From positions 20,053 to 84,052 of the IMG/VR virus record IMGVR_UViG_3300009182_000042: 64,000 nucleotides of DNA, one strand, 5' to 3'. The notes beneath the pieces are model-generated. The model did not search any database. It had not been told where the DNA came from and saw only the letters and a list, made by a program, of their open reading frames with translations. Position numbers and translations under genes: made by a program. Each line of letters starts with the position of its first letter. Within the stretch, counting starts at the first letter, position 1. Positions 43,323 through 51,509 of the stretch are shown in pieces. Origin of the DNA: a virus.

Positions 43323-43777
43323 TGGGCTGGTATTCTAGTGTAGCTAAAGACATTTCTAATATACCCGATGCGGCAGAATATTTTGAAACTGAATTACTGG
43401 TGGCAAAATCTGAATGTCGTGTTAGTGGCAATATCGAACGTGCCGCGGCCGCAATGCCCGGTGTGGTTGAACAGAGATTCAGTCAACTACAGGAAATTGA
43501 AGCTATATTAGAATATCTCAACATTGAATTACGAAGATTGAAAAGCAGTCACTTTCGCAAATATCTCGAAAACTATCAACGTGCTCTCAGCAGTAGAGAT
43601 TGTGAACGCTATGTTGAGGGTGAGTCGGATGTTGTTGACTTTGAAAAAATCATCAACGAATTTGCCTTGCTACGCAACAAGTGGTTGAGCATAACCAAGG
43701 CACTGGATCAAAAACAATGGATGATTACCAACATTGTTAAATTGCGTGTTGCAGGCATGGAAGATTCCAGTCTCTAA
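43322..43777 (+). CDS. uvsY: Recombination mediator UvsY
   Basis: A 151-aa protein (T4 UvsY is 137 aa). It is helical with a central QRFSQLQEIEAILEYLNIELRRLKSSHFRKYLENY, which is the UvsY signature, and the C-terminal segment LRNKWLSITKALDQKQWMITNIVKLR. UvsY loads UvsX on gp32-covered ssDNA. Start codon overlaps the stop of the preceding acidic ORF. Followed by an intrinsic terminator. Confidence 0.9.
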   Translation: MGWYSSVAKDISNIPDAAEYFETELLVAKSECRVSGNIERAAAAMPGVVEQRFSQLQEIEAILEYLNIELRRLKSSHFRKYLENYQRALSSRDCERYVEGESDVVDFEKIINEFALLRNKWLSITKALDQKQWMITNIVKLRVAGMEDSSL

Positions 43778-43800
43778 TCAATTCTCCCAAAATCATCACC

Positions 43801-43834
43801 ATAGGCCTTAAATAATACTGAGGCCTATTTTTTT
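43801..43834 (+). terminator. Rho-independent terminator after uvsY
   Basis: 8-bp stem ATAGGCCT/AGGCCTAT with a 12-nt loop, followed by six T. Ends the gene 32-uvsX-uvsY unit. Confidence 0.82.
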
Positions 43835-43842
43835 CTAACCGG

Positions 43843-43871
43843 TTGACCTTTGAAAATAGTAAGCGTATACT
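43843..43871 (+). promoter_or_regulatory. Sigma70-type promoter TTGACC-N17-TATACT with leaderless geometry
   Basis: -35 TTGACC 43843-43848, 17-bp spacer, -10 TATACT 43866-43871, then 7 nt to the ATG at 43879. The predicted transcription start coincides with the start codon. It follows directly after the uvsY terminator. Confidence 0.75.
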
Positions 43872-43878
43872 TAAACAT

Positions 43879-45078
43879 ATGAACGTAGATCAGTTATTAT
43901 ATAAAATTATCAAAGAAGAGGAAGTGTACACTCGGGCCAATCTTAACAAGAAAGATTTTAGTACATTAACGAGTCTATATGACACTATTACTGGTAATTT
44001 TTATATTACTGAGAATCAGGCTAGACTGATTTTAAAAATTCTAAAAGAGAATCAGAAAAAATTAAGCAATTTTTCTTTGGAGATAGAGGAAGCTGTAACT
44101 ACACCCGTGTGGTTAAAATTGTTCAGACCTGTAGAATCCGTAAAGAAACTTTTTATTGAAAACAATGGCACAGACGACCCGTGTTTGGTGATTGAAGTGA
44201 CCTACAATTCGCAGATTAGAAAATTATTAAATGCCAAAATGTCAGTGCTGGAAGAGTTTGCCCAAGCTGAAGGGTTTAAAACATTCAAGGTGGCATTGAC
44301 AGAAAAAAATATCATTACCTTGTACGAGATGTTAGAACCGTTGCAGTTTGAGATCGATTTAACCATCACAAACTATTATACCACCATAAAATCTTGGTCA
44401 AGGTCCGAAGCTGAAAATCAGTTCTTCATAGACAACATAGCCAGTAAGACCTTTCATAAACATCTTGCACAAGACATAGATACTGATATTTTTAGCAATC
44501 CACTGATCCTAGTAGACCGTAGTATGCGATATAGGTTCACAACAAATATGTCTAAAAATCACGGTGAAAACCTAACTGAACACATAGCCAATAGATCTAA
44601 AACACGAGTATGGATTGACAAGAATCAGCACTCGTTGTCTGATATTGTTACCAGTCTAAAACAACTGCATAGACTACCATTGTTGTTGGTTTTTGAAATA
44701 CAAGACACAGTAAAGTTCCAAGAGCATTTGAACATACTGTCTTGTGCTTTAGAAAAGAATGAAATTATTGACAATATCGGCATTTATTTTAGGTTGGCAA
44801 ATACCGAAGACGGTAAAAAATTCAACCAAGACATTGCGATCAAGCAGTATAATAAAATGCTGGATCATGCCACCCAAGTGGCTGTTGTACAGAGTGGAAA
44901 ACTGCCAAAGTTTTTCTTAAAAAGTTCCTGGACACCAATGAGCATTATCAATATAGACCCGCGCCTGGGCAGTAGACACGGCAAAACTGCTGTTTATTCA
45001 AACTGCTGTGATCTTATCATAGACTACGCATCCGAACAGCCAATGGAAGAAAGTTCAAAGGCCGGCGCATGGCGGTGA
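43879..45078 (+). CDS. Unknown 399-aa protein upstream of uvsW
   Basis: The frame extends to a TTG at 43843, but that codon is the -35 box of a strong promoter, so the ATG at 43879 is chosen. No family is recognised. The sequence is soluble and mixed alpha/beta, with a helical N-terminus (VDQLLYKIIKEEEVYTRANLNKKD), a central DPCLVIEVTYN strand, and in the second half SMRYRFTTNMSKNHG, LPLLLVFEI and VQSGKLPKFFLK. It overlaps uvsW by 10 bp. Context suggests a replication or repair role. Its own early-type promoter and leaderless start set it apart. Confidence 0.7.
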   Translation: MNVDQLLYKIIKEEEVYTRANLNKKDFSTLTSLYDTITGNFYITENQARLILKILKENQKKLSNFSLEIEEAVTTPVWLKLFRPVESVKKLFIENNGTDDPCLVIEVTYNSQIRKLLNAKMSVLEEFAQAEGFKTFKVALTEKNIITLYEMLEPLQFEIDLTITNYYTTIKSWSRSEAENQFFIDNIASKTFHKHLAQDIDTDIFSNPLILVDRSMRYRFTTNMSKNHGENLTEHIANRSKTRVWIDKNQHSLSDIVTSLKQLHRLPLLLVFEIQDTVKFQEHLNILSCALEKNEIIDNIGIYFRLANTEDGKKFNQDIAIKQYNKMLDHATQVAVVQSGKLPKFFLKSSWTPMSIINIDPRLGSRHGKTAVYSNCCDLIIDYASEQPMEESSKAGAWR

Positions 45079-46538
45079 AATTAATAATCAAAGACGAGGT
45101 GAATATCAAGTTTGAAAACTTGAGTCTTGATGCACGGAAAAAATTAGCCAACGCATTCAAGTATGAGGATCCCACTGCGAGATATCGTCCAGCATACAAA
45201 TTAGGTCGATGGGATGGCAAAGTCAGCATGTTTGGTCTTGGCGGAAATGGCTATCTCAGTCAACTGGAGCGATGCCTAAGCATACTTGGCGACATGGACA
45301 TCAGCATCGACGAACTGGATGATTTGCGTACTACCAAACAAATAACATTTGAGCCCATCAATGAAAATTACTGGGCAGAACAAGGTAAAGTGTGGCCCGA
45401 AGGACATAGATATGTTGGCCAACCTATTGTGCTTAGAGCGGATCAAGTTGAAGTGGTCAACAGATTTTTCACCAACACACAAAGTTTACAGGAAGTGGCA
45501 ACTGGCGCTGGCAAAACTATTATGACAGCAACCATGTCGCATTGTTGTGAAAAATTTGGGCGCACAATCGTTATTGTACCCAACAAAGACCTTGTTACTC
45601 AAACAGAAGAGGATTTCGTTAACGTGGGATTGGATGTGGGGGTGTACTATGGCGACCGTAAAGATTTGGGACGTACTCACACTATCTGTACTTGGCAAAG
45701 TCTTAATATTTTAGATAAAAAATCCAAGAACTGGGATGCTGATATTGCTGTCACCCTGGCAGAATTTCTTGACGGTGTCAAAACTGTGATTGTTGACGAA
45801 GTGCATATGGCCAAAGCGGAAGTACTGAAAAATCTACTTACACAAAACTTATGCAACGCTCCCATACGTTGGGGTTTGACCGGAACTGTGCCTAAAGATG
45901 CATTTGAATCGGAACCCATATTTGCCAGCATCGGCCCAGTAATTGGCGGCATCAAAGCACATGAGTTACAAGAGATGGGAATATTAAGTAATTTACATGT
46001 GAATGTGTTACAATTAATAGACATACCAGAATTCAAAACATACCAAGAAGAATTAAAATATCTTGTTACTAACAAAGACAGAATGACATATTTTAGCAAA
46101 TTAATTAAAGGCTTATCGGAATCAGGCAACACACTTATCCTAGTCAATAGGATTGATACAGGCAAATTACTAACAGAGATGATAGACGGTGCAGTGTTTA
46201 TTTCAGGTGAAGTCAAGGGAACAAAAAGAAAAGAGGAGTACAAAGAACATGCAACAATGGATAATAAAGTTACGGTCGCGACCTATGGTGTCGCGGCTGT
46301 TGGTATCAATATACCTCGTATCTTTAACTTGGTTCTTTTGGAGCCTGGCAAATCGTTTGTCAGAGTTATTCAAAGTATAGGACGTGGTATCCGTAAGGCA
46401 GAAGACAAAGACTTTGTACAAATCTGGGACATAACTTCAACTTGTAAATTTGCAAAACGTCATCTCACAACAAGGAAGAAATTTTACAAGGACGCCAAGT
46501 ATCCATTTACTTTAGAGAAAGTGGACTGGCAAAAATAA
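45069..46538 (+). CDS. uvsW: UvsW-like superfamily 2 helicase
   Basis: A 489-aa protein (T4 UvsW is 587 counting both parts). N-terminal DNA-binding part with RYRPAYKLGRWDGKVSMF; helicase motifs: VATGAGKT (K149), IVIVPNKDL, DEVH (243-246), LTGTVPKD, then ILVNRIDTGK, VATYGVAAVGINIPRI and QSIGRGIRK. UvsW unwinds R-loops and branched intermediates, and switches origin to recombination replication in T4. Translationally coupled to the upstream orphan. Confidence 0.95.
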   Translation: MAVKLIIKDEVNIKFENLSLDARKKLANAFKYEDPTARYRPAYKLGRWDGKVSMFGLGGNGYLSQLERCLSILGDMDISIDELDDLRTTKQITFEPINENYWAEQGKVWPEGHRYVGQPIVLRADQVEVVNRFFTNTQSLQEVATGAGKTIMTATMSHCCEKFGRTIVIVPNKDLVTQTEEDFVNVGLDVGVYYGDRKDLGRTHTICTWQSLNILDKKSKNWDADIAVTLAEFLDGVKTVIVDEVHMAKAEVLKNLLTQNLCNAPIRWGLTGTVPKDAFESEPIFASIGPVIGGIKAHELQEMGILSNLHVNVLQLIDIPEFKTYQEELKYLVTNKDRMTYFSKLIKGLSESGNTLILVNRIDTGKLLTEMIDGAVFISGEVKGTKRKEEYKEHATMDNKVTVATYGVAAVGINIPRIFNLVLLEPGKSFVRVIQSIGRGIRKAEDKDFVQIWDITSTCKFAKRHLTTRKKFYKDAKYPFTLEKVDWQK

Positions 46539-46544
46539 GGAATC

Positions 46545-47051
46545 ATGCAGATACTAACATTAGACAATCAAACGTTCTCACTGAACAATTTACCAGAGGA
46601 AGTGGACGAAAATACCAGATTCGCGGTGCTGGATAACAGCAATCCCAACGAGCCAGATTTTTTCTTCATGCCGTTGATATTCCTAGAATCATTCAACGCA
46701 CCTGCTATGGTATTAAATATCGGGGGTAACGAAATTGCAATGCCCATTGACTGGAGCATAGCAGTTGGTGATAGTTCTAGTGGCTGTGACATTGAAATTT
46801 TGCCGTTAACCAGCTTGAACGATAGAGGATTTGAAGCACTGTGTTTTAACCCTCTCAGTAGTTTTAGAGTAGAATTTAAAAAAATAGAAATTGTAAATTT
46901 TTACAATGACGTCAAATGGTATTTTCCAAAGATGAAAAACAGCCAGCTATTGGCCACTCCGATTAGACAAGGAGACAAGCCAGACTGTGTGTATTTTGTA
47001 AAAGAAATATCAAGACAGAATGAAATTATTCAATTGGATAAAATATTATGA
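46545..47051 (+). CDS. Conserved phage protein downstream of uvsW, unknown function
   Basis: A 168-aa protein of alternating strands: TLDNQTFSLNNLPEEV, then DWSIAVGDSSSGCDIEILPLTSLNDRGFEAL, NPLSSFRVEFKKIEIVNFYNDVKWYFPK and DCVYFVKEISRQ. I recall proteins of this type next to uvsW in cyanophage-like T4 relatives but know of no assigned function. It lies 6 nt after uvsW and overlaps the first oxygenase gene by 4 bp, so it belongs to the same operon. Confidence 0.65.
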   Translation: MQILTLDNQTFSLNNLPEEVDENTRFAVLDNSNPNEPDFFFMPLIFLESFNAPAMVLNIGGNEIAMPIDWSIAVGDSSSGCDIEILPLTSLNDRGFEALCFNPLSSFRVEFKKIEIVNFYNDVKWYFPKMKNSQLLATPIRQGDKPDCVYFVKEISRQNEIIQLDKIL

Positions 47052-47689
47052 CACTGAAAGTTGCTTATTTTCAACCTACAATTTTAGCAATCGACGATAT
47101 ACCGGCAGTGGAATTTAGTCGTATGTTGAGTCTGGTCAACGACATGCACTCTAGACCGGAACACGATGATTCAACACATCCAGGACTGAGTATTCGCGGA
47201 GGCCAACAGATCCACGTTTATCCCAACCCCATTGGTATCGATGTGTTGTGGTTGGTATATTATCTGGAAACATTGTGCAAAGGATATATGGATATCATTA
47301 CACAACAATCTGGCAAGGAAGAATTAAAATACTGCAAGCCATTGATTACAAGCATCTGGACCATACGTCAGAAAGAAGGAGACTACCAAGAGATGCACAG
47401 TCATCCAGACGGACATCTTAGCGGAAATATCTATATCACAGCTCCCGATATCGATGGCGATATTGCCAATTCGTCAGACGGTCAAATACTATTCCAACTG
47501 CCACAAAATAAAGACATTAGAAAATTTGTCATGCAAGATGTATGGAAATACAAGCCTATTCCCGGCACTGTGATAGTATTCCCCAGCCATGTTCCACACA
47601 CTGTTTATCCTTGGAAAGGCCCAGGTTACAGAACAGTTATGGCATTCGATGCCAAGTTGGTGCCATTGGATTTTGAACCGAAACAATAA
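47048..47689 (+). CDS. 2OG-Fe(II) oxygenase-family protein (first of tandem pair)
   Basis: A 213-aa protein with the phage 2OG-FeII_Oxy_5-like layout: SIWTIRQKEGDYQEMHSHPDGHLSGNIYI supplies the HxD-type iron ligands, and GTVIVFPSHVPHTVYPW...GYRTVMAFDAKL gives the distal His and the Arg for 2-oxoglutarate. Such enzymes hydroxylate or otherwise oxidise proteins, nucleic acids or small molecules. Substrate unknown. It overlaps the upstream gene by 4 bp (ATGA) and is followed 2 nt later by a paralogue. Confidence 0.8.
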   Translation: MTLKVAYFQPTILAIDDIPAVEFSRMLSLVNDMHSRPEHDDSTHPGLSIRGGQQIHVYPNPIGIDVLWLVYYLETLCKGYMDIITQQSGKEELKYCKPLITSIWTIRQKEGDYQEMHSHPDGHLSGNIYITAPDIDGDIANSSDGQILFQLPQNKDIRKFVMQDVWKYKPIPGTVIVFPSHVPHTVYPWKGPGYRTVMAFDAKLVPLDFEPKQ

Positions 47690-47691
47690 TT

Positions 47692-48273
47692 ATGAAAATG
47701 ATACCAATTGGTATACAGATATACCAAAGCACTATATCCGATGAACTTTACAAGTTCTTGTTGGATCAGTACGAAAATCATTTGGAATCATACAACCAAT
47801 TATATCAAAATGAAAATTATTTTGGCGGTAGAGATTTTGAATTTTTAAAGCCAGCACACAAGCAATTTGTAGAAAATCAACTGTCGAAACATGTGATTGA
47901 ATATATAGGAAAAAACAATCTAAGATTACTTAATCAGTGGATCAACATTCAAGCACATGACGGATTCCAACCTGTACATAACCATACTGGCATCATTAGT
48001 TATGTGATTTATCTTAAAATTCCCGAGTACCTACAAAACTATGAAGGCAAGCGTAGACAGTGTATCGACTATGTGGAAGGTGCTATACAATTTAATTATG
48101 GACATGCAAACAGCCTATTTCCGCCACAAGCACTGGTATATCCAGAAGAACGTATGCTATTGATGTTCCCATCTGAAATCACGCACTATGTGTATCCTTT
48201 TAGGGACCGCGACAGTTTACGCATATCTATCAGCGGTAATTTTGTAAAGGAAAATTGGAATGGGCAATCTTAA
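47692..48273 (+). CDS. 2OG-Fe(II) oxygenase-like protein (second of tandem pair)
   Basis: A 193-aa protein with the same plan as its neighbour but diverged: LLNQWINIQAHDGFQPVHNHTG places His ligands, with HNHTG in place of HSHPD, and MLLMFPSEITHYVYPF... RDSLRISISGNF gives the distal His and Arg. The usual second acidic ligand is not obvious in HNHTG, so activity needs care. It overlaps the next gene by 14 bp. Probably arose by duplication of the upstream gene or by separate acquisition; low sequence identity argues for an old event. Confidence 0.72.
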   Translation: MKMIPIGIQIYQSTISDELYKFLLDQYENHLESYNQLYQNENYFGGRDFEFLKPAHKQFVENQLSKHVIEYIGKNNLRLLNQWINIQAHDGFQPVHNHTGIISYVIYLKIPEYLQNYEGKRRQCIDYVEGAIQFNYGHANSLFPPQALVYPEERMLLMFPSEITHYVYPFRDRDSLRISISGNFVKENWNGQS

Positions 48274-48550
48274 ACCAGGTGCAAAATACATATACGAGAG
48301 GACAGATGGTGTGACGTATGCCAGAGAATTTGGTGCCGATCCTATCACTAGACAAGCTATAGGTTGGAAATATGACCCTACGGATCCAAATTTTGATCCT
48401 AGAACTCGCACTGGTAAACCGTTATACGAACAGATACAGGAAAGTAAGATGTGGGGTGAAATTCATCGCATGGCTGAAACCAATCCCACTTTACAAAAAG
48501 CTCTTGATCGTGTTATAATGATATACAAACTGAGCAAAGACAAACTATGA
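48260..48550 (+). CDS. Small conserved phage protein (96 aa)
   Basis: It contains KPGAKYIYERTDGVTYAREFG, then GWKYDPTDPNFDPRTR and a helical C-terminus WGEIHRMAETNPTLQKALDRVIMIYKL. I recall this type from many aquatic T4-like phages without a known function. It overlaps the oxygenase by 14 bp and gene 62 by 4 bp (ATGA), hence is co-translated with the clamp-loader subunit. Confidence 0.68.
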   Translation: MGNLKPGAKYIYERTDGVTYAREFGADPITRQAIGWKYDPTDPNFDPRTRTGKPLYEQIQESKMWGEIHRMAETNPTLQKALDRVIMIYKLSKDKL

Positions 48551-49020
48551 GTGATAAAATTGAACTTAAGGAAAAGTTAGCATTCGTCGATATGAATGTG
48601 AGACAGGCATGGGATGAAATGACACCCGAACAACAGAAAAGCCTTAAGAGCGAGTTCTTTATTTTAAATAGATATGTGAGCAGTGCTAAAACTCCAAAGC
48701 GCGAAGTACAGGAACATTTTGTATTAACTGTGAATGAGTACTTTAACAAGCATTGGAACAGTTTACAAAAACATCCCAAGTTATTATGGTTGTTGTTGTG
48801 CATGTGCAGTTATAACGGAGAAACTGTGTTCTTCCATGAATGGATCGGTAAAAAGAAAACAACCGGTGGCAAGCGAATAAAATTATTAGAAGAATTAATG
48901 CCCCATTTGAAACACGACGAGTTGGCAGTATTAGCAAAGATTTCTACAGATAAAGAAATTAAAGAGCTTGCACGAAAATATGGTATGGAAGAAGCTGATA
49001 TTGCCAAGCGACTGAAATGA
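48547..49020 (+). CDS. gp62: Clamp-loader small subunit (gp62-like)
   Basis: A 157-aa protein (T4 gp62 is 187 aa). Matches the family in the central NEYFNKHWNSLQKHPKLLWLLLCMCS region, the FFHEWIG.KK...GGKRIKLLEELMPHLK region and the C-terminal helix KEIKELARKYGMEEADIAKRLK. With gp44 it loads the gp45 sliding clamp. gp44 is not in the window. Overlaps both neighbours by 4 bp. Confidence 0.75.
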   Translation: MSDKIELKEKLAFVDMNVRQAWDEMTPEQQKSLKSEFFILNRYVSSAKTPKREVQEHFVLTVNEYFNKHWNSLQKHPKLLWLLLCMCSYNGETVFFHEWIGKKKTTGGKRIKLLEELMPHLKHDELAVLAKISTDKEIKELARKYGMEEADIAKRLK

Positions 49021-49715
49021 AACTAGAAACTGAAAATATTTCGTATCAATGTACCTATTGTGGTAGTAATTTTACTCGAGAAAAAACTCTATTCGTCCAT
49101 GTTTGTGAGCAAAAACGTCGATCTCTTGCAAAATCAGAAAGGCATGTGGTATTGGCATATGATACATTCAACAAATTTTATAAGTTTGCACAGCCCACAA
49201 TGTACAAAGACAAGTCGTATGAAGAGTTTGCAAAAAGTCCGTACTACAACGCATTTGTAAAGTTTGGTAGCTTTGTTAGCAATGTAAATCCATTGTATCC
49301 CGATCAATTTATTACCTATGTGGTACACAGCGGAGTAAAACTAGATCATTGGTGTAGAGAAGAGTTGTACGAAAAATATGTGATTGACTTGATCAAGACA
49401 GAACCAGCAGAAACAGCTCTTCAACGAAGCATCAGTCATATGGTAGCATGGGGAGATGCCAATTCTGCGCCATGGAATCATTATTTTCTATATGTTAGTC
49501 TCAGTCGTGCTTGTTTTGATATCAAAGATGGAAAGATTAGTCCTTGGTTGGTGTTGCATAGTGGCAATGGCAAAGCAATGTTACAAAAATTCAACGATGA
49601 ACAATTGAACGCAGTGGGTGCAATGATTGATCCTCCTTTCTGGGTCCATCGCTTTAAAAAATTGCCAGCGGATGTGGAATTTGTGAAAGAAGTTATTAGA
49701 GAATCGGACCTATAA
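49017..49715 (+). CDS. Zinc-finger protein of the replication block, unknown function
   Basis: A 232-aa protein. Residues ~9-33 are a C2H2-like finger, YQCTYCGSNFTREKTLFVHVC, in which the last ligand is Cys. The remainder is helical with YVVHSGVKLDHWCREELYEKYV and MVAWGDANSAPWNHYF. No catalytic motif is recognised. It lies between gene 62 and the DnaE-like gene with 4-bp and 1-bp overlaps. A DNA-binding accessory role is plausible from finger and context. Confidence 0.65.
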   Translation: MKLETENISYQCTYCGSNFTREKTLFVHVCEQKRRSLAKSERHVVLAYDTFNKFYKFAQPTMYKDKSYEEFAKSPYYNAFVKFGSFVSNVNPLYPDQFITYVVHSGVKLDHWCREELYEKYVIDLIKTEPAETALQRSISHMVAWGDANSAPWNHYFLYVSLSRACFDIKDGKISPWLVLHSGNGKAMLQKFNDEQLNAVGAMIDPPFWVHRFKKLPADVEFVKEVIRESDL

Positions 49716-50296
49716 TGCCAGATATTGATTTAGATTTTGCCGATAGAACTCAAGCACTAGCTGTGTTAAAACACGTGGATGCCAGTCTCGATAGTACTTT
49801 TAAAAAACACAATACCGGCATATATTGTACTTCTATTCCGTACAACCCAATCACTGGAATGAGTACTATAGATTATAAAACTGCTGAAGATCGCGGATAT
49901 TTTAAAATAGACTTTTTAAATGTCAGTGTGTACGAAGGTGTAAAAAACAAAGAGCATTTGACTAAATTATTGGAGACAGACCCTCTATGGGATCTTTTAC
50001 TAGAAGACGACTTCGTCAACAAGCTGTTTCACGTGAACGGGCATGGTTCTATATTGCGGCAAATGAAACCCACCTCGATAGAACAACTGGCCGCTGTATT
50101 AGCAATGATACGTCCCGCGAAACGTTATCTGATTGGGAAAGAATGGACCACGGTGATGATGGAAGTTTGGACAAAACCGGAGAATGATGACTACTATTTT
50201 AAGAAGGCCCACGCAGTTGCGTATGCACACGTGGTGGTTGTACAGATGAACTTAATCTGTGAAAAGTTAACGAACTTTTCTGACGAGTTGAACTGA
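49715..50296 (+). CDS. Compact DnaE / DNA polymerase III alpha-like protein
   Basis: A 193-aa protein against about 1160 aa for bacterial DnaE. It begins with PDIDLDFADR, matching the DnaE PDFDVDF motif (catalytic Asp pair, here D5 and D7). YFKIDFLNVSVYEGV (D66) matches the GLVKFDFLGLRTLT strand bearing the third catalytic Asp. GHGSILRQMKPTSIEQLAAVLAMIRP (105-133) matches the ...LLKKLKP..F.DL.AL.ALYRPGP region, and YYFKKAHAVAYAHVVVVQM matches the NKSHAAAYALVSYQT helix. PHP, OB and tau-binding parts are absent. Whether it polymerises DNA or acts as a regulator is unknown. Its 3' end overlaps the antisense gene by 30 bp. Confidence 0.7.
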   Translation: MPDIDLDFADRTQALAVLKHVDASLDSTFKKHNTGIYCTSIPYNPITGMSTIDYKTAEDRGYFKIDFLNVSVYEGVKNKEHLTKLLETDPLWDLLLEDDFVNKLFHVNGHGSILRQMKPTSIEQLAAVLAMIRPAKRYLIGKEWTTVMMEVWTKPENDDYYFKKAHAVAYAHVVVVQMNLICEKLTNFSDELN

Positions 50297-50641
50297 TTTA
50301 CGTTTTACACGTTTCATAGTTAAATTCATGAGATTCACGACCGGTCCCAATAATACTCTTACATCTTTGCTGTTGAATGTTTTTATACAGTAACTAAACG
50401 GGTATATTTGCTCTCTACAGAAAATATTAATGGGGAATTGACGATTGCTTTCCCACCACCAAGTTTCGCCGATGTCTAAAAACACTGTTTTTTCTTCGGG
50501 AGTCTTGATGGCGTTTAAATCGTAAAAGCTGGTAACAAACTGATCTTGATTTATTATGATGCCGACATACTCATTTTCACCGTAGTTGATTACGCTGATA
50601 AAAGGTAAATTTTGTTCTATATTGTCTCTTAATTTTGCCAT
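50267..50641 (-). CDS. Conserved minus-strand phage protein, unknown function
   Basis: A 124-aa protein of alternating beta segments: LPFISVINYGENEYVGIIINQ, FVTSFYDLN, KTVFLDIGETWWWESNRQFPINIF, then a basic C-terminus (NLTMKRVKRKSVQLVRKVR). I recall short proteins with the ETWWWESNR segment from aquatic T4-like phages, function unknown. It is the only minus-strand gene of the replication block, and its start codon overlaps the late promoter of the divergent structural gene. Confidence 0.65.
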   Translation of the reverse strand: MAKLRDNIEQNLPFISVINYGENEYVGIIINQDQFVTSFYDLNAIKTPEEKTVFLDIGETWWWESNRQFPINIFCREQIYPFSYCIKTFNSKDVRVLLGPVVNLMNLTMKRVKRKSVQLVRKVR

Positions 50642-50646
50642 AAATA
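50639..50646 (+). promoter_or_regulatory. Late-type promoter box CATAAATA
   Basis: CATAAATA lies on the plus strand with its first three bases serving as the antisense start codon of the minus-strand gene. It ends 20 nt before the ATG at 50667, with an aaagg ribosome site between. Confidence 0.5.
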
Positions 50647-50666
50647 CTATTAAAGGTCCTTGCCAA

Positions 50667-51509
50667 ATGCAAAAAATCCAAAGTTATTTATACCCAAACA
50701 GAGTCATACTCTTGGCCGATTTGGCAGGATTCACAACGGAGAATACAGTCGTGTACGCAAAAACAATTAAGATTTACAAAGGTGTTGCCAATGTCATTGA
50801 GTTTGACATTCAGAACGCTGACCAGAAAAGACTGGACCTAGTTACCACTCCGTCAATAACAAATTTACGATTAAATGTAATGGATTCTAGCGGCAAGGGA
50901 TTGGCAACTAGTCCGTATACTATCAGCACTACTAGTATCACAGGAATTGGAAAAGTAACTATTCCTGCCGCAGATACTGCCAGTGTAGCACACCAGTTTT
51001 TAAAATACAGTGTCACAGCAACTGATTCAAGTACTAACACAATACCACTTTATACAGACAGTAGATTCAATGCAGTTGGTACAATTGAAGTAGTTGGTTC
51101 TGCAACACCGGTTACTCGAAGTAGCATTGTTTATGATAAGTTTAGTGGCGAAATTAATTTCATGGGCAATGTTATCAATCATACCAGTGCAATACCAGCT
51201 AAATTTTACGAAGCAACACCAACTTCTACCGTAAATTTTGCAATCAGTCTAACTGGATTTGTAGGTAATCTTTATCTCGAAGCAACAGAAGATAGTACAG
51301 TGAGTGTAGAGTCATTTCGAAATGCTACACAACTTCAAACATTCTCTAGTACCAGTGCAACTACTCAAACTGTGAATTTTACCGGAACTGTGGGCAAATA
51401 TAATTACTTTAGAGTGAGTTGGAAATATCCAGACATTTGGCAATTTGGTAGTCAACAAAATGCTCTATTATACTACGGAACGGTTGATACAGTTACAGTT
51501 AGCTATTGA
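50667..51509 (+). CDS. Virion structural protein, beta-rich (280 aa)
   Basis: The ATG at 50667 is chosen because it follows a late-type box and a ribosome site; an in-frame start at 50586 would lie within the antisense gene. The protein begins QKIQSYLYPNRVILLADLAGF and is Thr/Ser/Asn-rich with repeated beta segments (VANVIEFDIQNADQKRLDL, KYSVTATDSSTNTIPLYTDSRF, YFRVSWKYPDIWQFG). This is the style of baseplate or fibre-associated proteins of aquatic T4-like phages. A late gene isolated between early replication genes. Confidence 0.65.
   Translation: MQKIQSYLYPNRVILLADLAGFTTENTVVYAKTIKIYKGVANVIEFDIQNADQKRLDLVTTPSITNLRLNVMDSSGKGLATSPYTISTTSITGIGKVTIPAADTASVAHQFLKYSVTATDSSTNTIPLYTDSRFNAVGTIEVVGSATPVTRSSIVYDKFSGEINFMGNVINHTSAIPAKFYEATPTSTVNFAISLTGFVGNLYLEATEDSTVSVESFRNATQLQTFSSTSATTQTVNFTGTVGKYNYFRVSWKYPDIWQFGSQQNALLYYGTVDTVTVSY

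Noticed and set aside
50586-50666. Upstream start for the 280-aa structural protein
   Set aside because: It precedes the late box and overlaps the antisense gene. ATG at 50667 has box and ribosome site in order.
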